Made by a program: the position numbers and the translations under genes. A stretch of 64,000 bases of DNA from Pristionchus mayeri (taxonomy: Eukaryota > Nematoda > Chromadorea > Rhabditida > Neodiplogasteridae), in the NCBI GenBank assembly GCA_036245805.1, contig BTRK01000004.1, positions 3,534,001-3,598,000 on the forward strand, given 5' to 3'. Under the pieces are notes generated by a model, which was not told the DNA's origin, ran no database searches, and saw only the letters and a program-made list of their open reading frames with translations. The first letter of the stretch is position 1. Every line of letters begins with the position of its first letter. Positions 45,390-56,563 of this stretch are shown here, piece by piece.

Positions 45390-46902
45390 GTATAGACGGA
45401 ATGTTTCGTATATCGCTATAGGGTCATTTAGCGTCAGAATTGAATCAATACACTGTAGAAACATATTTCCATACCAGAAACACATCATTTTCATGTGCAT
45501 TCGCTCATAGCTTCGAATTGTAGAAATTATGAACTAAAAACTGGGAAGGTGCAAAATACTCGGTATGTGGAGTCCATTCAACGAAAGATCCAGTGAAATG
45601 TATTGGATGTAATATAGAAACAAGTGCTAGAGCAATTGACAAAGAATTAACAAAGGTGAAATCGATTTTGCCTCATTGGTAATCGAATAAGTGCGAAACA
45701 CGACTCCCTCAAACGATTTTGAGATATCGATTAGAGAGTGGCCCCAAATTGTAGAGTATTATGTGCTGAACATTTTATCTGTTGAAAGTAAGCTTCTATC
45801 TTTTCATATACGCGAGCTACAGTGCTTAGAAGTTGGATAGAAACGGGCTAGAATCCCTCGAGAACGCGCGCTCTAACCGTCTGGCGCTCTCTCCGCCCGA
45901 CCTCCCTCTCCCTCCCCTCCAATTGGCGCTCTCTCGCGCACCTCCGCCGTCGTTTTCTACCTACTTCTAGGCACTGTAGCTCGCGTATATGAAAAAATAG
46001 AAGCTTACTTTCAACAGATAAAATGTTCAGCACATAATACTCTACAATTTGGTGTCACTCTCTAATCGATATGTCAAAATCGTTTGGGGGAATCGTGTTT
46101 CGCACTTATTCGATTTCCAATGAGGCAAAATCGATTTCAGCTTTGTTAATTCTTTGTCAATTGCTCTAGCACTTGTTTCTACATTACATCCAATACATTT
46201 CACTGGATATTTCGTTGAATGGACTCCACATACCGAGTATTTTGCACCTTCCCAGTTTTTAGTTCATAATTTCTACAATTCGAAGCTATGAGCGAATGCA
46301 CATGAAAATGATGTGTTTCTGGTATGGAAATATGTTTCTACAGTGTATTGATTCAATTCTGACGCTAAATGACCCTATAGCGATATAGGAAACATTCCGT
46401 CTATACCCGGCCCATTAGCCGGGTAGTACTTAAACGAGAGCAACATTATTACGCATAGCTTCCAGACCTTCATTTTTTGACAGGAAAGAGTACTTATAGG
46501 GACCTATCGATTAAGCATGAAATCCCAAAACCTTTTTGGTATTTCGTGATTTACAAAATGTTCGCCAAATCGGACCCCCTGGCTTCAAATTAGCGTTTCT
46601 GACCCATCCAAAGAAAGCAAAATGTTCCTCGAACAATCCTCTTTCTTTCATATGTTGACTATTTTTCCATATCTTTATCGCAAAGTTCCGAAAAACAGCT
46701 CCAAATTTCGGTGTTTTCAGAAAAAAGTGTGACTCCGCCCACTTCGAAGACGTACCGCGTCGAGAAAAAAAAATTCTTCGGAAAACGGCCAACGCCATTT
46801 GAAAGAGAACGTTTCGAAGTACCATTCACGTTGTTTTCGGCCCGATTGATGATCATGAATTTTCACGTCCCGGCCTATCTCGAGTCTCTCCCGATTCCTC
46901 TC

Positions 46903-47626
46903 ATAAGAAACATTGCATATCAGTCGTATCGTCATATTTTCCTTCTCAGAATTTTCCAAAATATTCGACACGCATATAGCATGGCTACTTCGAGGGATTC
47001 TCATTTGCGCATTGTTGTTTGCAGGAATTGAGGTAATTATTGAACTTCTTAAACGAGAAGCGCATCATTTAGCTCTTAATGTCTAGCTATCTGCGAACAA
47101 CTAGTCTAAGCCACCCTTATAAAAATACGAGCGCATTCGATGAAATAGAAGTTCGCCAGTTTTTCGCTTTTTCCGACAAGAAAAAAGGGAAGTAAAATAG
47201 GAATATGTTTTGCTTACGCTATCGCTTACCTCACCGAGACGATAGGAAGTATTCGAAGCTAATGACTCGATTCTAGACCGGTTTTGCAAAAAACCGCGCT
47301 ATTTTTTAACAAGATCTTAGGCACCACACATCTCTCGTTTTATCTCATTATTCAGAATGGCGCAGGTTTAAAGCCAGCCTCCACAGGGCATCGATAGTCC
47401 TTCCACATCTTCAACCCACATGATTTTCGCTTGAAATGTTACTGAAGCTAATATCATCGGAGATCATTGAGAGCCTCTCACTCTCCGATTAAATGCTCGT
47501 TCTTGATAATGACGACTGGCGATTTTCCCGGATTCCATACTTTTTTCTCTCCTTAGTAGCAGTTTTGGCATCATATCCAACTCATTTCTTCTCTACACAA
47601 CAATTGTATCATAGTGCGTTCTTTCT
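46903..47626. other. Spacer upstream of the Srsx-like gene
   Basis: No supported exon. The start and first membrane segment of the Srsx-like receptor should lie here or just downstream, but I could not place them. Confidence 0.4.
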
Positions 47627-50600
47627 TTGAAGTACTTTTGTTCCATTCGAATCCCCCGAAAAAAAAATTATCTTTTTTTTTTAAATCTTCGATCAACCTG
47701 TAATATTCTCATCGGTATCAGCGCTTCGTTCGACGTTTGCCTCATTGTTGATATTTTGCACCGTCCACTCAATATTTCATCATTCAGATTGCCGAAATCC
47801 TTCAGTTACTCTCTTCCAATTGTATGTCGATAGCAAGATGTGTGGAATTATGCAGGTTGGATAGTGTGCACTGTACTCGTTTATAATTGCGCCATTTGGT
47901 GCAATTCGATTCTTTGAAAAAAATATTGCAATTTGTCAGATCATTCCCGAGATGGGGCTTTCCGCTGGAGCTGCATGCATGGCCTTTCTGGGTGTCGACA
48001 GGCTTCTATCGTTCATTTTCGTTATACAATATCGTTCGGATAATCGCAAGATCATTTTGGTAGGCGATCATAAAATTGTGATGACGTATCTCATACCGTT
48101 TAGTAATCTGTCAAATACAGTATGATAATACAGGGTGCGGAGAAAGCATGGAAACAAAGTTTGAACTCAAATATTTCATCATTCCTGGAAACCTGTTAAT
48201 ACATGTTATAACACAATTTAGCAAATAGTAAGAGGTATTCAACACGCACTTCAAATAGTTTCCCCTAGTCATGGTTCGACCCCGACCCCACCAGTTCCGG
48301 CAATCAATTATTGACCTCAATTATTGGGCTACTGGAGAGCGATATTTCGCAATAGCGCCTAATAGCACCCAAGCAATGAAACTCAAATCCCGATTTGATA
48401 AGGAACTGCAGAAATTCGAGTGTGACAACGAAATACGTGTCGTCAAAAGCGGTAATGTTCGGAAATATTGGACGTTGTGTAAAGAAAGACTAAATTCACC
48501 TAAGATTTCAACTCCTGGTGTTATTGATCTTAACGGAAACACGATAGTGGAGGATGCTCAAAGAGCCCAAGCTTTCAATGAATATTTCGCGTCTGTATCC
48601 GCCATTCACCACTTACCATAATTTTTAATAAAAGCTTAATCACTCAAAAAGTCCCTGAGATCTGGAAAAAAGCAATCGTTAAGCCAATACCAAAAGCGTC
48701 TAATAATCTCATTTCTAATTTTCTCCCTATTTCTCTCACTTGCAGTGCTTCAAAAATTTTTGAGAAAATCCTAATCAGAGAAATGGTAGATTTTCTTGAA
48801 AATAATTCTAAGCTTGACTCTCACCAAGCTGGATTTCGTCAATTTAGATCCACCACTACCCAATTGACTGAAACTCATTCTTTTTATGTATCTCTTATAT
48901 CCAAAAGAAAATTATACGATGCAATTTACTTCGATTTCAAGAAAGCTTTTGACTCTATTGATCATAGATTGCTTCTCCATAAGCTCAGCAATTTAGGTTT
49001 TTCTAACAATCTAGTATCTTGGTTCAGAGATTATCTTTCTGATCGGAAACAGTCTGTGTTGGTGAATAGGTCACTATCTCAACCAGTAACGGTCATATCT
49101 GGCGTATCACAGGGTTCATGCATTGGCTTTGAGCATATACGATTTGAGCAATACCACTCTTGCAGCTGTTAATGTAGTAAAAGATCTTGAAGTTATTATG
49201 TCTCCCGACCTTACCTTCAAGGCTCACATCCAAACAATTGATTCTAAAGTGCGCGCTAAGATTAATGTTCTCTTCAAATCATTTAGATGTTCCGATCCAC
49301 AAATTTACCTAACGGCAAGATGAACGCATATAATGCTTTTATCTTGCCGTTAGCAATGAATGCTAGTTCCATTTGGAATCCAACAGCTATTGGTCTCACT
49401 AATACGCTTGAGTCATTGCAAAGAAACTTTTCTCGTAGACTGTTTAGAAGATGCGAACTCGATGTCACCACGAAATACTATGACAGAACTAAATATCTCG
49501 GGATAACTACATTAGAGCGCAAAAGGATCATTTCAGACCTACTGTTCCTTCATAACTGTGTTCATGGGCATTATAAATTAGATAATTCATTCTTATTCCG
49601 AGTCTCACCGATCTCTCATATCCTTCGCTCAACACACCCTTTACGGCTTTCGATTCCCTATCTAATTAAAAGTACTCATTCCACTGTTGTAAGTAGAACT
49701 ATTAATATTTGGAATAACTTACCATATGATATTGTATCCTCACCCGCACATCAGTTTCGTAGTCATGTAGTTTCCCTCACCCGAAAAGACCTCCCCCCTT
49801 CAGTAATACGTATCTATCATCTTATCCCACCCCTACTGCCTCGACCCCCAACACAACGAATCGCAATGGAGCGACGTAACTTCCATCAACACCATAAACG
49901 GATCATCCCATACCTCCTATGCACTATGAATGGATGGAATAAAAATTTGTATTTGTATTTGTATTTGAAAAGGCAATGGTCTGACTGCCATTAACAAGGA
50001 AAAGATACTGAAGATATGCAAGAAGCTCATGGCGAGGGCCGAGCATTTTACGACTGTCTACTCGGATGAGAAGATCTTCACTGTGGAGCAGGTCTTCAAT
50101 AATCAGAATACGAGAGTGATCGCCCAGTCTGCCGAGCAAGCCAACGCCAGAGGCAGAACCGTCTCTCGAGTTTCGCAGTCAGTGATGGTTTGGGCAGGAG
50201 TGTGTTCCACCGGCAAGACTCCCCTTGTTTTCGTCAAGCTCGGTGTCAAAGTGAACAAGCACTATTACATCAAGGAGATCCTGGAGAAGATCCTTCTTCC
50301 CTGGTCACGTTCCCACTTCAAAGGGCGACATTGGACCTTCCAGCAAGATTCTGCCCCTGCTCATTCCGCAAAACTCACCCAGATCTGGTGCACAAGGCAT
50401 CTTTCCGACTTCATTCCATCGAATGAATGGCCCTCCAACAACCCTCATCTCAACGCCCTCGACTTTAGCGTGTGGTCGGTACTGGAGAAGGAAGCTTCCT
50501 CTACACGCCACCCGAATCTGGAGAGTCTCTAGAACTCCCTTCAAAAGGCATGGAACAAGATCGACAAGAAGTACCTTCGGGCCGTCGTCGAGTCAGTTCC

Positions 50601-52181
50601 TTCTCGTCTCAAGGCTATCATCAAGGCCAAAGGAGGTCAAACCGAGTAACCTCTTGTTGTTATGTTCCTACTATCTCTGATAAATACTGTGTACCGTTTC
50701 AAAAGTGTGCGATGGATTTGAAAGAAAATACATGGTTAAATCCATATTGCCATACTTTCTCCGCACCCTGTATAATTATCACGTGTATCACGAGCCAGTG
50801 GATGAAAAACAGACACCTCGGGAACATTTTCAAAAAAAGTTCTACCCAATTTGGTTTGTATGATGGTAAAATAATGTTCCAGAGATAACATTTCGGAAAA
50901 AATAAGTCATTGGTCCCAGAGCCGGCTTTTAGGACATTTCCGGTTATATTTTTGCTATCAAGCGATGTAGTGATACAGATTTTTAATGCATATTATGAAA
51001 GAAGACGTGCGTGTACATGAAATAAAAATATAAAAACCAAAATTGAAGATACGTGAAATTGGCATTTTTCACTCAAAACAGGAACACTGAAGAAAAGTCG
51101 AAAAATTGACATTTTTCATTTTTGTTCATTCTACATCAAATTCCCCCAAAGTATTATAGGGACAATGTGCAGGTGGAAAATACTCATTTGGCAAATAATT
51201 TTACTAGTTTGTGCACAAAATGAAATAAATTGATAAAAAACAAAAATTGGTGGGCACATATGCCTTTCACTGAACATAAAAGTTTCTGGAAATAATTTTC
51301 CGCACATTTTGAGACCAATCGCACGCCTCTACCTCATCTGGGAGCTGAGATACAGTATAGCCAGGAGCAAAACCGGAAATGTCCTAAAAGCCGGCTCTGG
51401 GACCAATGACTTATTTTTTTCGAAATGTTATCTCTGGAACATTATTTTACCATCATACAAACCAAATTGGGTAAAACTTTTTTGGAAATGTTCCCGGCCA
51501 CCTCCACTGACTCATGATACCTGTGTTATATTACATTTTCGCAGGTGTGTCTTTCCGCCATTGGCTGCTACTGCGCCTACAACCTCTATCTGATGTACTC
51601 ATATTTTATCCCACAGTAAGTGCTTGTAGTGCTTCAATAGATGGGCTCATTGGCTCAGGCCCACAATCTGCACTGTATCTTCCGTTTTCCACGGCGAAGC
51701 AGCAATGCTGTGGTCTTACGGGCTAAACAGCGTTAATCTATGCACAATAATCGTGTACACTTCCGGATGGATAGTGATTCGATGCAGGAAAGGTTCAATC
51801 ACAAAATATAATTTGGAGTTCTAAATTTTTTTGAACATTTCGTTCCAGTGTCGAATGAAAATCGTCGCCGCCTGTTCTGGTCACTTTGTGCGGTAACAGC
51901 AGTCGAGGTCATGGGATGGCCTGTGGAGGATTCCTTCTACAATTTGGAGATGAAAGGTTTGTGTTCCTCGAAAATGGACGGCTTCGATTCTAGATTTAGA
52001 GGGCACCCGATTCGCGCTTAACTATGTCTGCGGGATACCCGTAAACACAGCCGCTGTGTTGAAGACGATGATCTACTACAGAATCAGGTTTGAAACTATC
52101 TGATGTATGGCCTTTTTTACAATATCACCAATGATGTCTCATTTTCGTATGATGCAATAAAAAACCTATTTTAGCACGTAG
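47627..52181 (+). CDS. Srsx-like 7TM receptor with transposon-filled intron (5' end unresolved)
   Basis: Exons joining in phase: about 47627-47821, 47940-48059, 51545-51615, 51641-51792, 51849-51956, 51994-52087 and 52175-52181. Segments in order: LRSTCNILIGISASFDVCLI (TM2), MGLSAGAACMAFLGVDRLLS with a DR motif after TM3, AIGCYCAYNLYLMYSYF (TM4), a loop with PTICTVSS, SVNLCTIIVYTSGWIVIR (TM5), RRLFWSLCAVTAVEV (TM6), FALNYVCGIPVNTAAVLKTM then YYRIR (TM7). CNILI and the Asp-Arg after TM3 are typical of nematode Srsx receptors. The 3.5-kb intron after 48059 holds a Tc1-like element, a LINE and a foldback. The last exon reaches TAG after two codons, although conserved-looking tail codons (CRRAIEVVLKLD) follow, so the tail may be truncated. 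Confidence 0.7.
48131..50770 (+). mobile_element. Tc1-like transposon split by a LINE
   Basis: Terminal repeats CAGGGTGCGGAGAAAG (48131) and mirror (ending 50770) with TA on both sides (48129-48130, 50771-50772). A start Met at 48271 begins a helix-turn-helix-like N-terminus (MVRPRPHQFRQSIIDLNYW). After the LINE the transposase resumes (about 49968): NGLTAINKEKILKICKKLMA, then the catalytic region with YSDEKIF, QQDSAPAHSA and SNEWPSNNPHLNALD, matching the DDE motifs of Tc1/mariner (second Asp in QQDSAPAH). An in-frame TAG at 50530-50532 and the LINE insertion make it inactive. Sits in an intron of the Srsx-like gene. Confidence 0.9.
48340..49968 (+). mobile_element. Non-LTR retrotransposon (LINE), truncated, nested in the Tc1-like element
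   Basis: Starts 5'-truncated near 48340 (approximate). Reads a pre-RT linker (VKSGNVRKYWTLCKERL), the reverse transcriptase fingers and palm (DSHQAGFRQFRSTTTQ, YFDFKKAFDSIDHRLLLHKL, WFRDYLSDRKQSVLVN, SGVSQGS) and then jumps to the C-terminal region (DLEVIMSPDLTFKAHI, LESLQRNFSRRLFRRC, IWNNLPYDIV). The segment that should carry the YADD/FADD active site is deleted and frames shift, so it is dead. It ends in an ATTTGTATTTGTATTTG tail (about 49945-49968), a short-repeat 3' tail seen in several LINE clades. Confidence 0.88.
50780..51530. repeat. Foldback element in the same intron
   Basis: Arms of about 180 bp: AATGTTCCAGAGATAACATT on the left (about 50872) mirrors AATGTTATCTCTGGAACATT (about 51424), and GGTCCCAGAGCCGGCTTTTA mirrors its partner at about 51383. 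Loop about 400 bp. It directly follows the right end of the Tc1-like element. Target duplication not resolved. No gene. Confidence 0.78.
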
Positions 52182-53480
52182 TGCCGACGTGCGATTGAAG
52201 TTGTATTGAAACTGGACAAAAAGCAGAGCAATTCCTCAACGAGAACGCTTTGATCACCATGATGTACATATGCAGCAATTGATCGATTATTTTAGAATTT
52301 GTATTTACAATTTGTTGCTTTCCTTTCCATGTAAAATACAACCGCTTCACAACACTCATCACTTTCCTATTTTTCTGAAATAAAATCTAAATTCGGTTAC
52401 GATACCATGACATGAATAGCTCATTCACGATTCATATTCGATTTTCTGCTTCCACGAAAACCAGTAAAGATAATTACAAGCATGCTGTGATAAATCACAT
52501 TAGCCACATATTCGGTACCCAATGAACCCATGTTATTGATATTAGCCAATTATTGTACTCGTTCTTCCTAGGAGAGCAACCTGCTCTATCTTGCCTGATT
52601 TCCCTCAATCACCTGCTTGTGCTTCATTTCTGCAAAAAAATGAGCGAACTGAGTGAGCTTAGACAGGTGTAATATTCATAGTTCACACCTCCATATCCAA
52701 TTGTGTAAGCAACCATTTTTTTTCAATCGTGTGGAATGCGCATGCCCGTAGAAGTTCCTTCCCTGAGTTTTGTTCAAACGCTCAAAAACAATTATGTTTG
52801 CATTGGTAAATCGATTTCATTATTCTATCTGAAGATGCACCTTCAAAATCTTCGATTCCTCTCTGCCTTAAAAAAGGGTTCCCACGAGTCTCGCGTACAA
52901 CAAACTGGCACCACTGGGTTATAGAGGGCGCTTTTCCGATCAGAAATCACGTGGTTTCAAGATAAATAAATGTCTACAAGTTGCTAAATTAATTTCTAAA
53001 GGTTATTGAAAATGCAGGCAAATTGAAAATACTGTAGCCATTCGAGCCATCGATTGAGAAAACTGCCGCTGGATTAGGAAAAGACGGAATTTCGAGATGC
53101 ACGCTGCGCTACACCACGTTATTTAGCATCGGTTTTCTTAGTTATTATTCAGTTTAATGGATTTTTAATGTGAAAACATGGATTGTGCGATATAGTTTAA
53201 TGCAATTTACATAAAGGTATAGTCGAATTAGGCAAATAGTGCGATGCGCAGAATTTAGCGAAATTCACCGTACAGTACTCAGCATGCAGTACAGTCGTTG
53301 TGAGAGTCGATGATTCTGTTTCATGGGAACCCTTTTTTAAGCGACCCTTCTATCTTCGCATCGTCGTCCTCTCCCTTCGAGAGCAAACTGAGAAAATCCG
53401 ACTCTGCGAGGTATGTTTCAAATATTTTTTTACCATTCAAGTATAATTCCCTTCATGAGCATTATTTCTGTTGAAGCATG
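52182..53480. other. Spacer, no gene seen
   Basis: 3' region of the Srsx-like gene followed by AT-rich spacer. The codons after the TAG at 52179-52181 remain open for about 23 residues. No further gene or repeat recognised. Confidence 0.45.
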
Positions 53481-53489
53481 AGTCTAGTT

Positions 53490-54590
53490 TTTGAGAAGAT
53501 ATCACGCCTTTCACGAGAGAATCGAGCTAGAATCGCAATTCTTGGGAATGGAATGCAAAACTGGAAATTGGTTCGGACCAGTTTTGGGCACCTTGAGACA
53601 TGCCTAACAGTCCCCCAAAGTGTTATTTTGCGTACATCATTTTCAAGCTCCCGGCATCAGGTCGGAGATCGGCACCTCCTCCTTTCACTACGATTATCTC
53701 ATTTGTCGTGTAAGATAATCGAAATTTGCACTCTGAGTAACCCCCGCTCATTTTTCGAGCTCTATCGAACCATCTAAACCATTTCCTCTGGAATTCAATT
53801 TTAACCGTGCTATATTCATTGTCCATTTTCTCGAAAATGTAGGCAAAGGTGCAGCTCAAAATTTCACAGCGTATGCAGCAGATGCAGCTATGCAGCTCTT
53901 TTTTCACAGCTCTTTTTTCAAAATTTCACAGCGTATGCAGCAGATGCAGCTATGCAGCTCTGAATGGCTAGAATGAATGGCTTGGGCAAAAAATACCATC
54001 TCATTGGTGTGACTTAGGCCCATTTTACTTTTCCTTATCATTTGAACTTTATTTTCAACAGACAAGTTAAGAGAAAGCGATCATTCTTGACCTCATTCTC
54101 CTATGAGAGCGGTGTGAGGTTTAATTATTACGTTGAAAATAAAGTTAAAATGATAAGGAAAACTAAAATGGGCATAAGTCACACCAATGAGATCGTATTT
54201 GTTGCGCAAGCCATTCATTCTAGAGCTCTTGATCTGCTGCATGCGCTGTGAAATTTTGAGCTGCACCTTTGCCTACATTTTCGAGAAAATGGACAATGAA
54301 TGTAGCACGGATAAAATTGATTTCCAGAGAAAATGGTTTACATGGATCGATAGAGCTCGAAAAATGAGTGGGGGTCACTCAGTGTGCAAATTTCGATTAT
54401 CTTACACGAGAATAATCGCCGTGAAAGGAGGAGGTGCCGATTTCCGAGCTGATGCCGGGAGCCTGAAAATGATGCATGCAAAATAATACTTTGGGGGACT
54501 GTTAGGCATGCCTCAAGGTGCCCAAAACTGGTCAGAACCATATTCCAGATTGCCTTCCCATTCCGAGTCTCAGCTCTCGTGAAAGGCGTG
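53490..54590. repeat. Palindrome 1 of a tandem pair
   Basis: Arms 53490-53970 and 54220-54590: GATATCACGCCTTTCACGAG on the left mirrors CTCGTGAAAGGCGTGATATC at about 54580, and GCCAAAGGTGCAGCTCAAAA-type blocks mirror near the loop. The loop region (about 54000-54190) is itself a foldback (TTTTCCTTATCATTTGAAC / GTTAAAATGATAAGGAAAA). Arms resemble those of palindrome 2, so the two are relatives. No coding. Confidence 0.78.
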
Positions 54591-55670
54591 ATATCACGCC
54601 ACTCACCAGAGAATCGAGCTGACCGTGGGAATACAGCAAAAAGCGTCAAATGAGTTATAGCCGTTTTTGGCCATCCTGAGGCATGCCTAAGACTCCCCCA
54701 AAGTCTCTTTGTGAACACTTAATTTTGCAACTCACTACGCCGGGTTGCATCTCGGCACCTCCTTCTTTGAGGGCGTTTTTCGGGCCTCTCGTGAAAATAC
54801 GAAAATTGCCCTCTGAGTGACCCCATCTCTTTTTTCGAGCTCTATCGAACTGTATGTTTCTTTTCCTCTGAAACTTAATTTGAACGGTGCTGCAGTTCAG
54901 TCTACTTTTCTCAAAACTGTAGGTAAAGCCGCAGCTGAAACTTTAGCAGTAAGTGCAGTTTATCACGGGCTATCGAATGAGTGGCTTGTCATGAAAATAC
55001 AAGGGGGCAAACAAGAGTTATGTCACTTTTACTTTTTCCGATCGTTTGAAGCCCTTTCATTCCACCCTGCACAGCGCGTTTTCGTGCGAGTGGAATGAAA
55101 TGATCCATTGTTCGATTGTCTCTCCTTTGTAATTTCAGCTCGCTCGCTCGAAAACGCACGGTGCGGTGTGGAATGAAAAGGTTTCAAACGATCGGAAAAA
55201 GTAAAAATGACATAACTCTTGTTTGCCCCCCCCCCCCCCCCCCCCCCTGTATTTTCATGACAAGCCACTCATTCGATAGCCCGTGATAAACTGCACTTAC
55301 TGCTAAAGTTGCAGCTGCGGCTTTACCTACAGGTTTGAGAAAAGTAGACTGAACTGCAGCACCGTTCAAATTAAGTTTCAGAGGAAATGAAAAATACAGT
55401 TCGATAGAGCTCAAAAAAATAGATGGGGTCACTCAGAGGGCAATTTTCATATATCTTTCACGAGAGGCGCGAAAAACGCCCTCAACGAAGGAGGTGCCGA
55501 GATGCAACCCGGCGTTGTGAGTTCCAAAATGAAGTGTTCACAAAGAGACTTTGGGTGAGTCTTAGGCATGCCTCAGGATGCCCAAAACCGGCTATAACTC
55601 ATTTGCAGCTTTTTGCTCCATTCCCAAGAATCGACGTTTTAGCTCGATTCTCTGGTGAGAGGCGTGATAT
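54590..55670. repeat. Palindrome 2 of a tandem pair, with a run of 22 C
   Basis: Arms about 54600-55110 and 55140-55670 (CAGAGAATCGAGCTGACC ... mirrored to TTTTAGCTCGATTCTCTGG), almost no loop. The right arm has 22 C at 55226-55247 where the left arm has five G (CAAGGGGGCAAACAAG), so the run expanded in one arm only. The junction with palindrome 1 is itself palindromic (GGCGTGATATCACGCC). Confidence 0.78.
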
Positions 55671-56563
55671 TTCGTATTTTTCTACCCCGATCTCAGATTT
55701 GTCGCTTCACCGAGTGAGCCTAAAGTCTTCTTCCACCCCGGTCTTCGAACGTTTTGCCCAGTCTTCGCTCGCAACAATGATTGTGCTAGCTCAGTTAGTT
55801 ATCTAAATCAATCTAAACCGAATGGTTGATTTAATGGCCTCAACTGCACTGAATACCTTCCCTGCACCGTTGAGAATACTCAAATCCACTCAACTATTCA
55901 GTCTTTTCAAGTGTAAGCTTATCAATACCGTTGGCTCAGACTCGCATGATTAGCACAGATAAGAAAAGATTTGAGATTTTTGTTATTAGATTTTTGTATC
56001 CACTGGATGCAACAATGGCGGGTCGGGTGTCTACGACCCAAGGACCGAAACACCCACCCGTTCCATTCTAGGAAATTTTCTTATTACCATCCCTTACTAG
56101 GCAGTCCCCTATTTCCTTCATAGTTCATTATCATATTAATTCCTCTTCAATCGATACAATATCTTAAGTGTGGCTCGCCTGAAATCGAAGTGGAGACTAT
56201 TCAAGTCAAGATTATCTCATCTAAAAAGGCGTATCCGTTTTCGACTCGGGCTCTGATAACAATGGCGTCTGTCACTAATAAAGCATGCGTGCTGTCCTTT
56301 TCCTCTCAAAATGATATTTCAAATATTGCAAGCATTGCCTCTGAATGGGTCTGTTTTTGTAGAAGAATTAATATTTATTTGGGCGTTGAAAACAACATTT
56401 CACAAGTTCAGCGAATTAAGATCAAATTGTGTACAAACACTGAAATTTAGGTCTAAGAAGAGACTATTGCTTGCTTGTCTTGGTAAGACTAGTTATCATT
56501 ACTAATACAAGTGCACGTAAATTAGTAGTAATTTCATGAAGGATTCGTGTCGGCAGTTTAGAA
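55671..56563. other. Spacer, no gene seen
   Basis: No supported exon or repeat. Includes the 3' side of the minus-strand gene that follows. Confidence 0.45.

Larger units (their letters stand above)
42281..46902. mobile_element. Foldback element with GAG termini, two elements nested in its left arm
   Basis: Termini GAGAGGAATCGGGAGA (42281) and its mirror (ending 46902) are flanked by ATAA (42277-42280 and 46903-46906). The right arm is contiguous (about 45968-46902). The left arm matches it in three blocks (42281-42762, 44343-44377, 45390-about 45850), separated by a TTAA-flanked foldback and a hAT-like element. With those removed the element is about 2.0 kb with a loop of about 120 bp. No gene inside. 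Confidence 0.88.
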
